64,000 nucleotides of DNA from Desulfuromonas sp. (lineage in GTDB: Bacteria > Desulfobacterota > Desulfuromonadia > Desulfuromonadales > BM103). How positions within the stretch are numbered: position 1 is the first letter of the stretch; each line of letters opens with the position of its first letter. Made by a program: the position numbers and the translations under genes. Location of the stretch: assembly GCA_012026975.1 (NCBI GenBank), contig VEPG01000010.1, positions 36,289-100,288 of the forward strand, written 5' to 3'. The notes under the pieces were generated by a model that worked only from the letters and a program-made list of their open reading frames with translations, was not told where the DNA came from and did not search any database. Positions 9,901-19,100 of the stretch are shown here, piece by piece.

Positions 9901-12860
9901 CGATTACGGATATAGACTTGGAAACAAGGGGTATTCGTCGCCGTCGTATATGCCTGCGCCAGCCCTGCGGTCTCCCAACCCGCGGCCCAGGTCGTAATCG
10001 TGCGACCGGTCGTGCCCGTGGTGCTGCGGGCCAGGTTGACAACTTCGATGGCCTGATCGCCGTCGTTGATGGTCAGCGCCGGATTGAATGGGCCGACCGT
10101 GGTATTGCCGGCATTGCTGTTGTAGTTCTGCGTGCTCGTGAATGGTGTGGTCTGATTCACATTGCCGAACACCGCCGCGCCGACGTAGGTGTAGAGTGCG
10201 GTGCCGCCGGTAATGGTCACGTTCAGGTTGTCGTCCGGCACGGCCTGGGCGGCCTGGATTCCCGCCTCATCCAGATAGTAGAGATAGGAATGATTCCAGG
10301 TGGCGGTCGAACTGCCGTCGCCCGCGGCGAGGGTCAAGGCTTGCCCACCATAGGTAACGGATACGGTTTGATTTCCGACAGCCGTCCGCGTCGAAGCGAT
10401 GGCAACGACCAGCAGACGCTGGCTGCCGGCGCCCACCGCATAGGCGGCATTGATGGTGCCGGCAGGATAGCCCGCCTGGTTATACTGCTGCGCCCAGGCA
10501 TTCACCGTCCCGATCGTTGCCGGCCCGGTCCCGGTCACACGGTACTGCAGGTTGTTCAGGTCGGTCGCCGTGACAAAGGTGGAACCGTTGAAGTTGCCGC
10601 CGGTCGCGGTCGTGCCGGTGAACGTAAGGGAGGAGAGCACCGACTCGGTGCACAGCGTGAGCTGGTTGCCGGTTGCCGGGGTCTCGCGGTAGTTGGTCCC
10701 CTGGTTATCACCGGCTGTATCGACGGTTCCCTTGTATTCGTAAACCGCGACATGATAGGTCGTGCCCTTAGTCAGACCAGTCACGGAGGTGCTGGTGCCA
10801 GTGCCCTTGTAGATCACATAGTTGCCGGTGCCTATCTGTGCGCCGCTGCCGAAAACAGTATTTGCCGTGTAGGTGGTATAGGTGCCGTCGGCAGGATCGG
10901 CATCGACAGCCGACACAGCTTTCATCAGAACGATGACGCCATCACCCGCGGTGCCGCGCGTCCAATTGACAGTCATGCCGGTCGAGGTGACGTTGGTGAA
11001 ATTGACACCCGACGCCTGAGCTGACGGTTCGGTGTAAAAAGAGCCGTCCGGCGAATATGCCGTGCCGACGGAGTTAGTCGCATAACCGCGATAGTAGATT
11101 TTGGTGCCGGCTGTCAGTCCTGTCCGCGCCTGTGTGAATACCCCGGTGGTCGTTCCCCCTGCAGCGACCTGATTGCCGGTCGGGTTCGCAGCCGTTCCCC
11201 AGACGGTGCCCCGAGCGGTCAGGGTCGCGCCGCCGTTGCTGGTAATGTTTGCACCCAAGGTTGCCGTGGTCGCTTCAAGCAGGGTGGCTGTTGGTGTAGT
11301 CAGAGTTGGCAGCCCTGGCGGAGTCTGGTTGCCAGTGGCCGGTGCCTCACGGTAGTTGGTTCCCTGATCGAATCCACTGGTGTCAAGTGCACCCTTGTAT
11401 TCATAGACCGCCACATAATAGGTGGTCCCAGAAGTCAGACCCGTCACCGCGACACTGGTCCCTGCTCCTTTAAAAACCACATAGTTGCCAGTGCCAATCT
11501 GGGTGCCGCTGCCAAAGGCCGCATTGGCTGTATAGGTGCTATACGTACCATCAAGCGGATCGGAGTCGACCGCCGAGGCTGCCTTCATCAGGACGATGAC
11601 GCCATCGCCGGCCGTGCCACGCGTCCAGTTGACGGTCATTCCAGTGCTTGTAACTGATGTGAAGTTGACACCTGAAGCTTGAGCAGATGGTTCGGTGTAG
11701 AAGGAACCGTTCGGAGAATACGCCGTACCGATGGAATTGGTCGCATAGCCGCGGTAGTAGATCCTGGTTCCAGCAGTCAGTCCTGTTCGGGCCTGGGTGA
11801 ACACTCCGGTGGTTGTGCTCCCTTCGGCAACCTGGTTGCCCGTCGGGTTCGTCGCCGTTCCCCAGACGGTACCTCGAGCGGTGATCGCAACTCCGCCATC
11901 GCCGGTTACTTCAGCACCTAGGGTTGCGGTAGTCGCCTCCAGAAGAGTTGCTGTCGGGTTGGCCAGGGTTGGGGCCGTCGCGGGCCGAATCGCCAAGGTT
12001 CCTGCTGCCCACGAATCGCTGTTCGACGTTGTGCCTGTCCATGTTGCAGGGTCTAATGCACCGCTAGTCCACGCAATTGATGCAATACTCGCAATGGCTG
12101 ACATCGTGGTGCCGGCACCTGGAACAGAAACCGGATTTCCATAACCCGATGGCGGGGTAAAAGCCGTCGGCGAAGCAGGACCTGTTCCGAGACCAACGGT
12201 CAGGACATAAGCACCCGCTGTTACCGGCGTGATACTCGGGCTGTCCGGTAACGCCACGCCTGCGTTGTTGGCAGCAACAGCACTCGTTGGGGCAACATCC
12301 ATCGGCGTTGCCTGGTTGGCTCCACGCCAGACATGAATAGCCGTCGCGCCACCGTTTGCAGCGTTACCGAAACCGCTTACGGTAACGGATGTGTCTGGCG
12401 TGCTCCCCATGATCTTCCAGTTGACACTGAGGTTGGCATCTCTGGTGTCACTAGCGTATAGGTTAAGAACTTCCGTATAGCCCGCTGTTGTAACTCCGGG
12501 AGTGCCATCTGCACCACTTGCCCAACCGGTGACCACAATGACCAGATCGCCTGCAGCAGGAGATGTTGCAAGACCTCCCGTCAAAGTGCCATTCAGGGAA
12601 ACGTTATACGTTGCGCCGGTGCCATTACCGGATGTTCCACCGACATATTGAAGAGCCGCTTGCGCTGCAGACAACAAACCGACCGCGTTGAAAACAACTG
12701 CAAGCAGCACGATCAAAGCTACGCGCAAAAATTTTCTCATCCCTCTCCCCTCCCCACCCCGACGCGGCACCGCGTCATCGTGACGTGCCGACCTGGTGAC
12801 AGCATGACTGCTGCCGACATGTCCGTTGTTCATCATCTTTTCGCTGTGCCGTTCGTTCAT
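3939..12860 (-). CDS. Giant adhesin-like multiheme cytochrome c with tandem FN3-like repeats and about 18 heme motifs
   Basis: A protein of 2973 residues, probably exported to the cell surface. A signal peptide (MRKFLRVALIV... ending AAQA) starts at residue 41, and an internal ATG at 12740 with its own G-rich ribosome binding site could be the true start; the outer ATG also has AGGAG. Residues about 70-290 form a beta-rich Gly/Thr-rich domain. Residues about 293-734 are two near-identical 221-residue tandem repeats with FN3-like segments, also visible in the DNA with a 663-bp period. Residues 735-1840 are heme-free beta domains. From about 1846 to 2860 I count about 18 heme motifs: 14 CX2CH, three CX3CH and one CX4CH, often followed by His-rich spacers typical of Geobacter outer-surface cytochromes. 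The gene has a GEMM riboswitch in its leader and its own terminator. The likely role is extracellular electron transfer combined with adhesion; this is inference. Confidence 0.85.
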   Translation of the reverse strand: MNERHSEKMMNNGHVGSSHAVTRSARHDDAVPRRGGEGRGMRKFLRVALIVLLAVVFNAVGLLSAAQAALQYVGGTSGNGTGATYNVSLNGTLTGGLATSPAAGDLVIVVTGWASGADGTPGVTTAGYTEVLNLYASDTRDANLSVNWKIMGSTPDTSVTVSGFGNAANGGATAIHVWRGANQATPMDVAPTSAVAANNAGVALPDSPSITPVTAGAYVLTVGLGTGPASPTAFTPPSGYGNPVSVPGAGTTMSAIASIASIAWTSGALDPATWTGTTSNSDSWAAGTLAIRPATAPTLANPTATLLEATTATLGAEVTGDGGVAITARGTVWGTATNPTGNQVAEGSTTTGVFTQARTGLTAGTRIYYRGYATNSIGTAYSPNGSFYTEPSAQASGVNFTSVTSTGMTVNWTRGTAGDGVIVLMKAASAVDSDPLDGTYSTYTANAAFGSGTQIGTGNYVVFKGAGTSVAVTGLTSGTTYYVAVYEYKGALDTSGFDQGTNYREAPATGNQTPPGLPTLTTPTATLLEATTATLGANITSNGGATLTARGTVWGTAANPTGNQVAAGGTTTGVFTQARTGLTAGTKIYYRGYATNSVGTAYSPDGSFYTEPSAQASGVNFTNVTSTGMTVNWTRGTAGDGVIVLMKAVSAVDADPADGTYTTYTANTVFGSGAQIGTGNYVIYKGTGTSTSVTGLTKGTTYHVAVYEYKGTVDTAGDNQGTNYRETPATGNQLTLCTESVLSSLTFTGTTATGGNFNGSTFVTATDLNNLQYRVTGTGPATIGTVNAWAQQYNQAGYPAGTINAAYAVGAGSQRLLVVAIASTRTAVGNQTVSVTYGGQALTLAAGDGSSTATWNHSYLYYLDEAGIQAAQAVPDDNLNVTITGGTALYTYVGAAVFGNVNQTTPFTSTQNYNSNAGNTTVGPFNPALTINDGDQAIEVVNLARSTTGTTGRTITTWAAGWETAGLAQAYTTATNTPCFQVYIRNRNVTTAASDGSQHTASNTAFDSMTAMSLKPATVETVLIDWNADPQEAAAVLTNGSSYKLYARGTDTECGLTTYYVGGTTAPGNGQDFTWYTCYDADPSTITIPTGQTAYGTPYNAGNLKTTTGDVGTFEYKVTRTAAPAGPTTTTLYLQGDTTTNLGTDGTANLPTIQSTGTTIPYRGTTSTGATTATSWRPSTLAAGAKVLIRGYSPVYTYTSTLSSISANAALRSTATGDVFTMHLYDYDPATGTKTQIATSNTVTNISNAATTAAVFNTYTLVNGGKVQANHRLMYEIAATTFAGGTTCRVYYGGTTTTTGSWVAVTSTPDPTVTICTNWTATAAIPATAAGGSLCGDYVNLGTYTLEVRGTDPDCGAAITTTPTAFTWNACSETKTLTAPSPAAPITGPVTVTAGGTATGIQVSWSIDGGTNWSAWVANGSTFTPPPCASGSVIFRAQGSGDCATITVQSGAVAYNTNDADLATLTTTPSGTVTGLVVVRAQVGVESAPSTMTNMSVNITGAGACNVSNGVMTWNAGSSRWEYSWDTSACGTGPALSGVTLTTSGNDPDCGNYVTSAATSVTIDNTCIDNTSTVTWTVPGAPITVATAITATGTVGVTAIEVSFDDGGTWQTNGATFTPKVDQLGTAIFRFRALNVCGKRIYGGTVVEGATAPGKAYNVPFDGRLNRIRPLQITAQAFGKTSITVSMNYCSDKNDNAQTTVRYKLTSAPDLPANWTTVGPVIDGQAGDADGLRNQTVQFMLTSLTTDTSYDIEVTVTETAPDVVDWTTIQLSQATAPPWKKTVQLTSWVDSNLMHNALRFACSKIGYASEAACVGAGGTWDLNGKWPGGWGLPNASYPGAQYDAFECGTCHAKNSSNVKRVITAVTAKADTLPGSTVALQDVREGTAEFGDDSDSHTTSNRVCEVCHSQTTYHRQNSSTLTNKLHNNKTDCIRCHEHNVGFRASCDNCHGTPPVSAAGLATQPATTGSTVWGEHQRHAVDLGYDCNTCHNGWDGPNQMPKNGNLNIGFKVSVNPQFTGAVKQILGGTYEGRTTGGGYTGDTSTTPATVVNTASGDMTCAVYCHGYARPVWNPASTQPCGSCHGGIGTGVGYRAGAPTGLTVGGVTSRDLAGLTTGFQVGKHANHLDDSVYQTGDPCALCHDGFNYNDTTHVNGTVNVKLRQAAKLSSPGTTGGAGLGSSYNANRTCTTECHGATSWDSAAILNCTQSCHNYPPVGVTAGYSTYSSGVIKPVNHTTPNGLQYLKDNHGQCLYCHGWNDNGSGALPITGMTAAQLTAMNGDPAEAPNFTTYSSPGNTIGQHMDGTITLNDDGDANLANDADYDPTTGGCDNAVCHGNDTAHQFTIPGGINSPLKAADIGPGDCGACHTTGVGGATIVTSTSPHTTVTKNGTFTGCGSCHSGHYIKAGGVNIPNNATVGINYVGTQHGGIKLGGPGTHASIATKTTEAEICWGCHDAMGTANVKKATITFTATTIVDSGAGLGVFTVGKPLKVMGSSVVANNKWVTPTAVAAGTLTFPAATFTADATAGEMITLQDFVSEWGKNSYQAGAAAASQYQYDYGSLSTSNWTTATWTSGQAKFGYKTSKIQSTHAANSAGASTVTGTAYAYKESPDNVALIRCSYCHDVHDAVGPNGPPYLRGTWWGNPYEEDGAPQAATAYSVTAPFGAVPRGNGANQTYIGGFFIDINNVRPGTAGAAANGTASANPTATGGTGTGGAWTLADSAGLCTLCHGNNPSTMNWNTTETNMWFSANGHANAVIGGTGNVPAGTAANIFDLRGGTLSTTGATNTPAMHYWGGTATTGVAPGDVGTYGFRNGGNSGYNYTPSLSSVSENNEITTPGTNRWGTITIDAATINSQYHKFSCSKCHNPHASRLPKLMITNCLDTKHNTWDDSYQLNASNGAINTNRSISNWSTAQNCHRVGGIIPANRLIPGDSTTGGPTGNGLYAEPVDTGAVEATKGTGTNYSNRGWNTVTPW

Positions 12861-13027
12861 GACGCTGACTCCTGGTAAAGCAGTTGAATAGTTATCTTAA
12901 AGATTAAAATCGCAGAACCTATCGATTAAACATAACTATTAAACATAACTGTTCGTATTTTTCTAATGCACACCATACATGAAAGCCACAGTTCCCATTG
13001 CACTGATCAGCCGTTAATTCCTAAGGA

Positions 13028-13105
13028 TCGCTTGTTAGCAACCCGGCTGTCCGCGTGGGACCCGTGGCTTTGCGTCCCCGGGTTGCCCCGGGTTTGCCCG
13101 AATTA
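13028..13105 (-). promoter_or_regulatory. GEMM class I cyclic-dinucleotide riboswitch
   Basis: Read on the minus strand, this shows the hallmarks of the c-di-GMP-I (GEMM-I) aptamer: GGGCAAACC, a CCCGGG/CCCGGG stem closed by a GCAA (GNRA) tetraloop, GGGACGCAAAGCC, a shorter second stem, and a closing GCCGGGTTGC. It lies about 170 nt upstream of the ATG at 12860, in the leader of the 2973-residue cytochrome gene. Some Geobacter GEMM-I members bind 3',3'-cGAMP and control cytochrome genes. At the position equivalent to Vc2 G20 I read G rather than A, which favours c-di-GMP, but my alignment is by eye. I see no obvious terminator stem after the aptamer. The AT-rich stretch down to 12861 carries a direct repeat of GTTATGTTTAAT. 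Confidence 0.88.
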
Positions 13106-13129
13106 TTCATGTGTGAATTTGCTGCAGCC

Positions 13130-13162
13130 ATGACAACCCGGCCATTTCGGCCGGGTTGTCAT
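13130..13162 (-). terminator. Terminator-like hairpin after the 59-heme cytochrome gene
   Basis: The arms 13130-13143 and 13149-13162 (ATGACAACCCGGCC with its complement) are perfect over 14 bp with a 5-nt loop. It starts 12 nt after the stop codon at 13175 and precedes the riboswitch, so it separates the two giant cytochrome genes into distinct transcripts. There is no U-tract on the minus strand, so termination may be partial. Confidence 0.6.
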
Positions 13163-13174
13163 GCATCCCCTTAA

Positions 13175-16100
13175 TTACTTCGGCAGACTGGTGTGGCAAC
13201 CCATGCAGTTCGGCGCATAGGTGGCCGGGTTGATGTTCCCCGCCGAATTCCAGATCGCCGGCTGATTATTGTGGCAAGCAACATTACTGCAGTTGCCACC
13301 GGCGAAGTTCGGCGTGGCGAACGCCGCCTGGCCCTTGTCGTGGCTGGCCGCCGCCTTGTAGCCAGTGATGCGGTTCCAGACCGCCGACAGGATGGTGGTG
13401 CCGTCATTGGCATCCGCCAGGTTGTCGCGCAGCTGGGCCTTTGACTTGAAGGCGGTCATGTCGACGAAGCTGACCTCGGCGGTGGCGGTGCCGTCGTCAA
13501 GGTGTTTCGACTTGTCGGCCACGGCCATAATCACTTCCGCGGCACCACTGTGGCAGCTGTTGCACTCGGTGCCGAACTTGTTGCGCGCCGAGGTCACGGT
13601 GCCGCTGTGGCAGACGTTGCAGCTGATGGTCGAGCTGTTGGTGGCATCACCGTGCGACTTGGTTGCCGTCGCCGTGGACAGCTTGCCGGTGGCGCCGGAG
13701 TAGATATCCTCGGCATGGATGCCGACCGCGTGGGCGCGGTGCGCGTTGGTGGTCGGGCTGTTGCCGTGGCAGTTGTTGCACGGATCGCTGTCGTCGCTGG
13801 CACCCCAGTTGGTGGCGGCCCAGTAGGCCGTGCGGATCGCATCGTTGCCCACGCCGGCACCCTTGCCGTTGTTATGGCAGGCGTTGTTGACGCAGCTGTC
13901 GGTGCCGGCAACGTAGTTCACCGTGGCAGCGACGTTGATGGTCGGAGCGGCCCAGCTCGCCGAGCTGAGATGGTTTGCCAGGGTGTTGCCATGGCATTTG
14001 GCGCAGGTGAAGCGATACTCGCCGGCGGTAGAGCTATTGGCAGCCGCAGCGGTGTAGGACGTGGCACCGGCCGTCCCAATGTGGGCGTCGTGCGCGGCGG
14101 TTGCCGCGGGCGCCGCGTCGAAGTGGCAGATCGAACAATTGTCCGCCGCCGAGGGGGTGCGATTCCAGAGCGGCGTCACCTTGGCCGTACCATTGCCGTC
14201 CTGGTGACAGATGTTGGTGGTGCAGGTACCGGGGCTGGCCGCCTGGGTGACGCCCAGGTTGGTACCGTTGTAGCCCATGGTGCCGAGAACGTTGATGCTG
14301 GCGTTCATGTGATCAACATTTGACGTCGAACCGTTGTATGGATGGCACTTGGAGCACGCCATGCCGCCAGCGCTGATCATGACGCCATCGGCGACGAAAT
14401 GCGGCTGATGACCCTGGGCATTGTTCAGATGACAGAAGCTGCACTGGCTGTTGGTCGTGGTCCCCCAGGTATAGACACCGCTGGCCGGGGCGCCGTTGCG
14501 GCCGTTGTTGTGGCAGGCGTTGGTGCCGCACGAGCCCTTGACGGTCGGATAAGTGCCGGTATAGGCGAGCGTTACGCTGCCGCTCACGTTGAAGGTGCCG
14601 TTGATGTGGTTGCTGGCCGGCTTGGTGTTACCCGTCCAGCTGGTGGCCGCGTCATGGCAATAGGCGCAGCTGTTGTCCAAGCCGTAGATGCTGCCGCTGA
14701 GGTGCGCGGCGTGGGTCTGCTCGGCCGGGGCGTTGATATGGCACATGCTGCAGACGCTGGTGCTCGCGCCGTACCAGCTGTAGCCGGCCGGGGTGGTCAT
14801 GTTGTTGTGGCAGTCGACGGTGGCGCAGGTCCCCTTGTTGGTGTCGCCGGCGGCATCCCAGGCACCGTTGTCGGCCGAACCGTCCCACAGTTTCTTCATG
14901 CTGGTGACGTTGCCCACCGAGTTCAGGTGGTTGATCGTGCCGGCGGGAGCCGGGTGACAGTATTCGCAGATGGCTCGCTGCTGGGCATCGTCGCCCGGCA
15001 GGGTGACGCCGAGCTTGGCCGCCACGATTTCCATATGCTTCTGGTGACGACCGGCACGGTCCGGAGTTGCACCGCCATCCGGCCAGTAGCTGTTGGTGCC
15101 GTTGCCGTGACAGCTGAAGCAGCTGCTGGGGAAGTCACCATAGGCAATCGTCCAGTTGGAGTCGGACATGGTGTGGTTGTAGTTCGACGCGCCGGAGTCG
15201 GTCAGGGAGCCGGTATGGCAGGCCGACAGGCAGCCGAAGTTGGTTTCGTCATACTGGGCACCGGCCGCGGTTCCATGAGCCGCATCCGGGCCGTTCATGT
15301 TGATCTTGCCGTCGCCGTGGCCGAACGGAGTCGGTGATCCCCCGCCCCAGGCTTCTTCGTATTGGTCACTGCCGTAACCGTGGCAGGTCTTGCAGTTGGC
15401 GTGCTGAGAGAGCATCTCGATATCGGTATCGGCATCCGGGCTGTCTTGATGGCCCGGCGCCATGCCGGCATTCCAGGCGTTGTCGACAGTGGTGCCGTCG
15501 GTCTTGTTGATGCCGTCGCCGTGGCAGTTGTCGCAAACCGCGGCGCCCGGGTTGTCGGTGGCGAGAGGTTTGGCATCGACCACGCCGAGCCACTTGCGCG
15601 ACCACTTGCCGTTGCCGCTGTTGGCCACGGCGTCGAGATGGCACTTGGCGGCGCACCCGGCGGCACTGTAGCTGTTGATGTTGGCGTTCCAGGTATAGGT
15701 GATTCCGCCGGCGCCAAAAGCCGTCGGGCCGACGGTATTGATGTGCTGGCTAGTAACCGCGGTGCTGTGGCACGAAGTACAGGTCGCGGTCCCCGGCGCG
15801 GCTTCAATCGCAGTGGCCAGGAACTGGACATCGTGGGCCATGGCGGTAGCCGCCGTATGCAGGCCGCTGGTCGGAGCCAGATTGGCCTTCAGACCGGCCT
15901 TAGCATTGGTATGGCAGTCGACGCAGCCGAGCAGGTTGGCCGCCGTCCAGGTGGCGTCGTTGCCGCCGCCGGCCGCGTTGTCCACGCCGTTGAGGGTGTG
16001 ACAGGTGTTGGTGCAGTTCCCGGCCGCATAGGCGGAAACCTTGTTGCCGTCGACTTCGACAATGTTGTTCAGCAGGCTGTGGGTCACTGTATTGGTGCTG

Positions 16101-19100
16101 TGGCAATCGACGCAGCCAGCCGCGATGTAGCCGCCGCCGTGATCGGCGTGCTTGCCGGTTGCCGGCGGGAGGCCGCGGGTCAGCAGGGCGCCGCCGGCGC
16201 CGGCCCAGGTCTTGCCGCTGACGTGGCAGTCCTCGCAGCCAAGCTTGTTGGCGCTGGTCCACGACGGGTTGTCGGCTGCGGCGCCGACATTGTTGTCGAG
16301 CCCGTCGAGGGTATGGCAGGCGTTGGTGCAGGTCGGCGCGCTGGCGACGGTGGCGTTGCCGCCGAGGTCAACCGTGCCGAAGACGTGAGTGGTTACGGCC
16401 TTGGTATGGCAGTCGTCGCAGTTACCCGGCACGTAGGTGTTGCTGCCGAGGTGGACGGCATGCTTGTTGGTGGTCGGCGTCGCCGCGCTGTCGCTGCCGT
16501 GGCAGGTGCCGCAGGCGCCGTCGCCGTTGTTAAGACCGGCGATGCGTGCGTCGGTGTTGAACCAGTTCGGCGCATTGGCCGGCTTGCCGCCGGTAAAGTT
16601 GCCGTGGCATTCGAGGTTGGCGCAGGTGGAGAATTCAGCAGCGACCGCACCGGCGGCGTTGTACTTCGGACCGAGCTTGGTCCCGGCGGTGGTGGCCGCA
16701 TCGATCGACAGGGTCGTCTCAAGCGGAGCCGCGGCCGTGCTGAAGTCGATCACGCCGTTCTGGTGGGCGGCATCGATCGTCGACGGATGACACTGTGTAC
16801 AATCCATGTTGCGGCCGTTGGCGGCCGTTTCGCCCATGTGCTTGTCGTGGGCATCCGGCAGGGTTCCCAACGTGTATGTGCCGGTGTAGACGTGGCAGTA
16901 GTTGCAGTTGGCCGAAGCCTGGTCGCCGGCGGTGTACCAGTCGGCCGCGACCGTGGCCGTGGTGTAATGGCAGTCGACGTTGGAGCAGCTGACGTTGCCA
17001 CCGCTCTGGGTGACGGACGAGGTCTGGACGTTGGTCGCGCCAAGGATGTTCTTGAACTTGCTGGTGGTTCCATTCATCAAGTCGGCCGGCGAGGCCGCCT
17101 GGTCACCCGAGTGGCCGCCACTCGGGTGGCAATAGCCGCAGGTGGCGTTTTTCTGTGCCATGGTGGCACCGACGCCGGCAATCTTGGTGATGTGGATGTC
17201 GTGAGAACCAAGACGGTTCGGCCAGGCGGTACCGTGCTGGGCGGTGCTGTCGGGCCAGTAGTTGCCGGCAGCGGTGTTGCCGTGGCAGTCGGTGCAACCT
17301 GCCGCGAACGATTCCGGCGTCGATTCGTGCCTGTGGCACTGGGTGCAGACCGAACCCGGATTGTGGCTGGCATCGGCGGTCACGCCGTTGGCCGTGCGGT
17401 TGAAATAGCTGACCTCGGTCGGGTCGTGACAGACCTGGCAGACACCGGTGTTGTCCGCCTCCCAGTAACTGGCGCGGGCGGCCTTGTCGGTAAAGTTGTT
17501 GACCGTGCGGCTGGCGATGGTGCCGAGCAGCATGACGTCGGTGTTGGTCCCCATTCCATCGCCGTGCGGCTCGTGACAGGTGGCGCAGGCGAGAGCGTCA
17601 TTGCTGGTGCCACCGGCCGTCCTGGTGTTGGCATAATGCGAATTGATCGCATGGCAACTCTTGCAGAAGGCATCGTTGGCCGTCGCACCGCCGGTGAGCA
17701 TGTTGCTGTCGGTCACGCCGTCGATGTGATCGGCGGTCAGCGTATGGCAGCCAAGGCAGTTCGGCGAACCGGCGGGGAGAGTCGGGTCACCATGACCGCC
17801 GCCGCTGACGTAGAAACTGTTTTTGGCCGGGGCGGTGCGGGCATTGATAACCGCCAGCACGCCGACATGGCAGGTGCCACAGTCGACGGAAGCCACGCTG
17901 GTCCAGATCGGCTCGCGGTCGTTGCCGGTGGTCTGACCGGCGGTGGCACCGTGGCAGGCGTTGCATACCGCCATGGCGGGCTTGTCGATCACGCGGTTGA
18001 CGTGCGCGGCGTGGGTACCGGTCGAGGCGTTGGCACCATGGCACGTATCGCAGCCGATGCCGGCATTCAGGTGCTTGTCATGGGCATCGAGCAGACCGGT
18101 TCCGGCCGCAACGGCATGGCAGTCGCCGCAGTCGCCGGTGGTCGCGTCATCCCAGTCGGGAGCCTGCTTGACCGCGCCTTTGCCGTTGCTGTGGCAGTAG
18201 GTCGTACAGGTCCCGTCGGTGTTGCCATAGGAACCGGCGCCGAGGGCACCACCCGCGGCGGCGCCGTTCAGGTCGAAAGCATTATCGAAGAAGACATCGG
18301 CCTGACCGTCGACATGGTCGCCGCCGGCCGCCACCAACGCGGTGTTGCCGGTTGCCGTCTGGCTGTGGCAGACGTTGCAGGCATAGTTTTTGTTGAGGTG
18401 CGCGATATGCGTGGCCGAGTTATCGCGCTGGGCGGGGGCCATGGTGGCTGCGGTATTGCCGTGACAAACGTCGCAGGTCGCGATGTCGCCGGCACCCGTC
18501 GCCCAGACCGGCGCGGTTGCGGAGTACTTCTTGGCACCATTGCTGCGCGGACCGCCGTTGGAATGGCAATAGGTTGTGGAACAGCTGCCGTTGCCGGTCG
18601 CCGTGTAGGCCGGCGTAGACGTATCGGTCCAGGCGATGGTGCCGCTGCCGCTGAAGGTCACGTTCTGGAAGTTGCCGTCCTTGTGGGGAGCGGTTTCGAC
18701 GTCGACCACGGTGTAATGGCACTGGTTACAGGCAAAGGAGTAGTCAGTGCCGCCGTTGGTGTGGCGCTTGTGCGGCGTCTGCGATTCATCTTTGAATTTG
18801 CCGCTGGTCGAGTAGTTATAAATGGGTGCGGTCGTGGTGACTGCGTAGCCGGTCGTCCCGCCCGCCGTATTGGTCGTCGGTGCATAGCCGTGGCAGCCGT
18901 TGCAGGTCTTGGTGAAGCTGCCGGTTTGGTGGCTGTGGCAGCCGACGCAATCCGCGGAAGTCGCCGATGCCACGTTGTGCTGGGTCACCGTCGCGGGGAT
19001 ATTATGGCACCCCTGGCAGTAGCCGGTACCGGAAGCGTTTTTCCATTCGGCCGTGGTCGTCGTGTAAGCCAGGGGATCGGAGTCGCCGGCGGCACCATCT

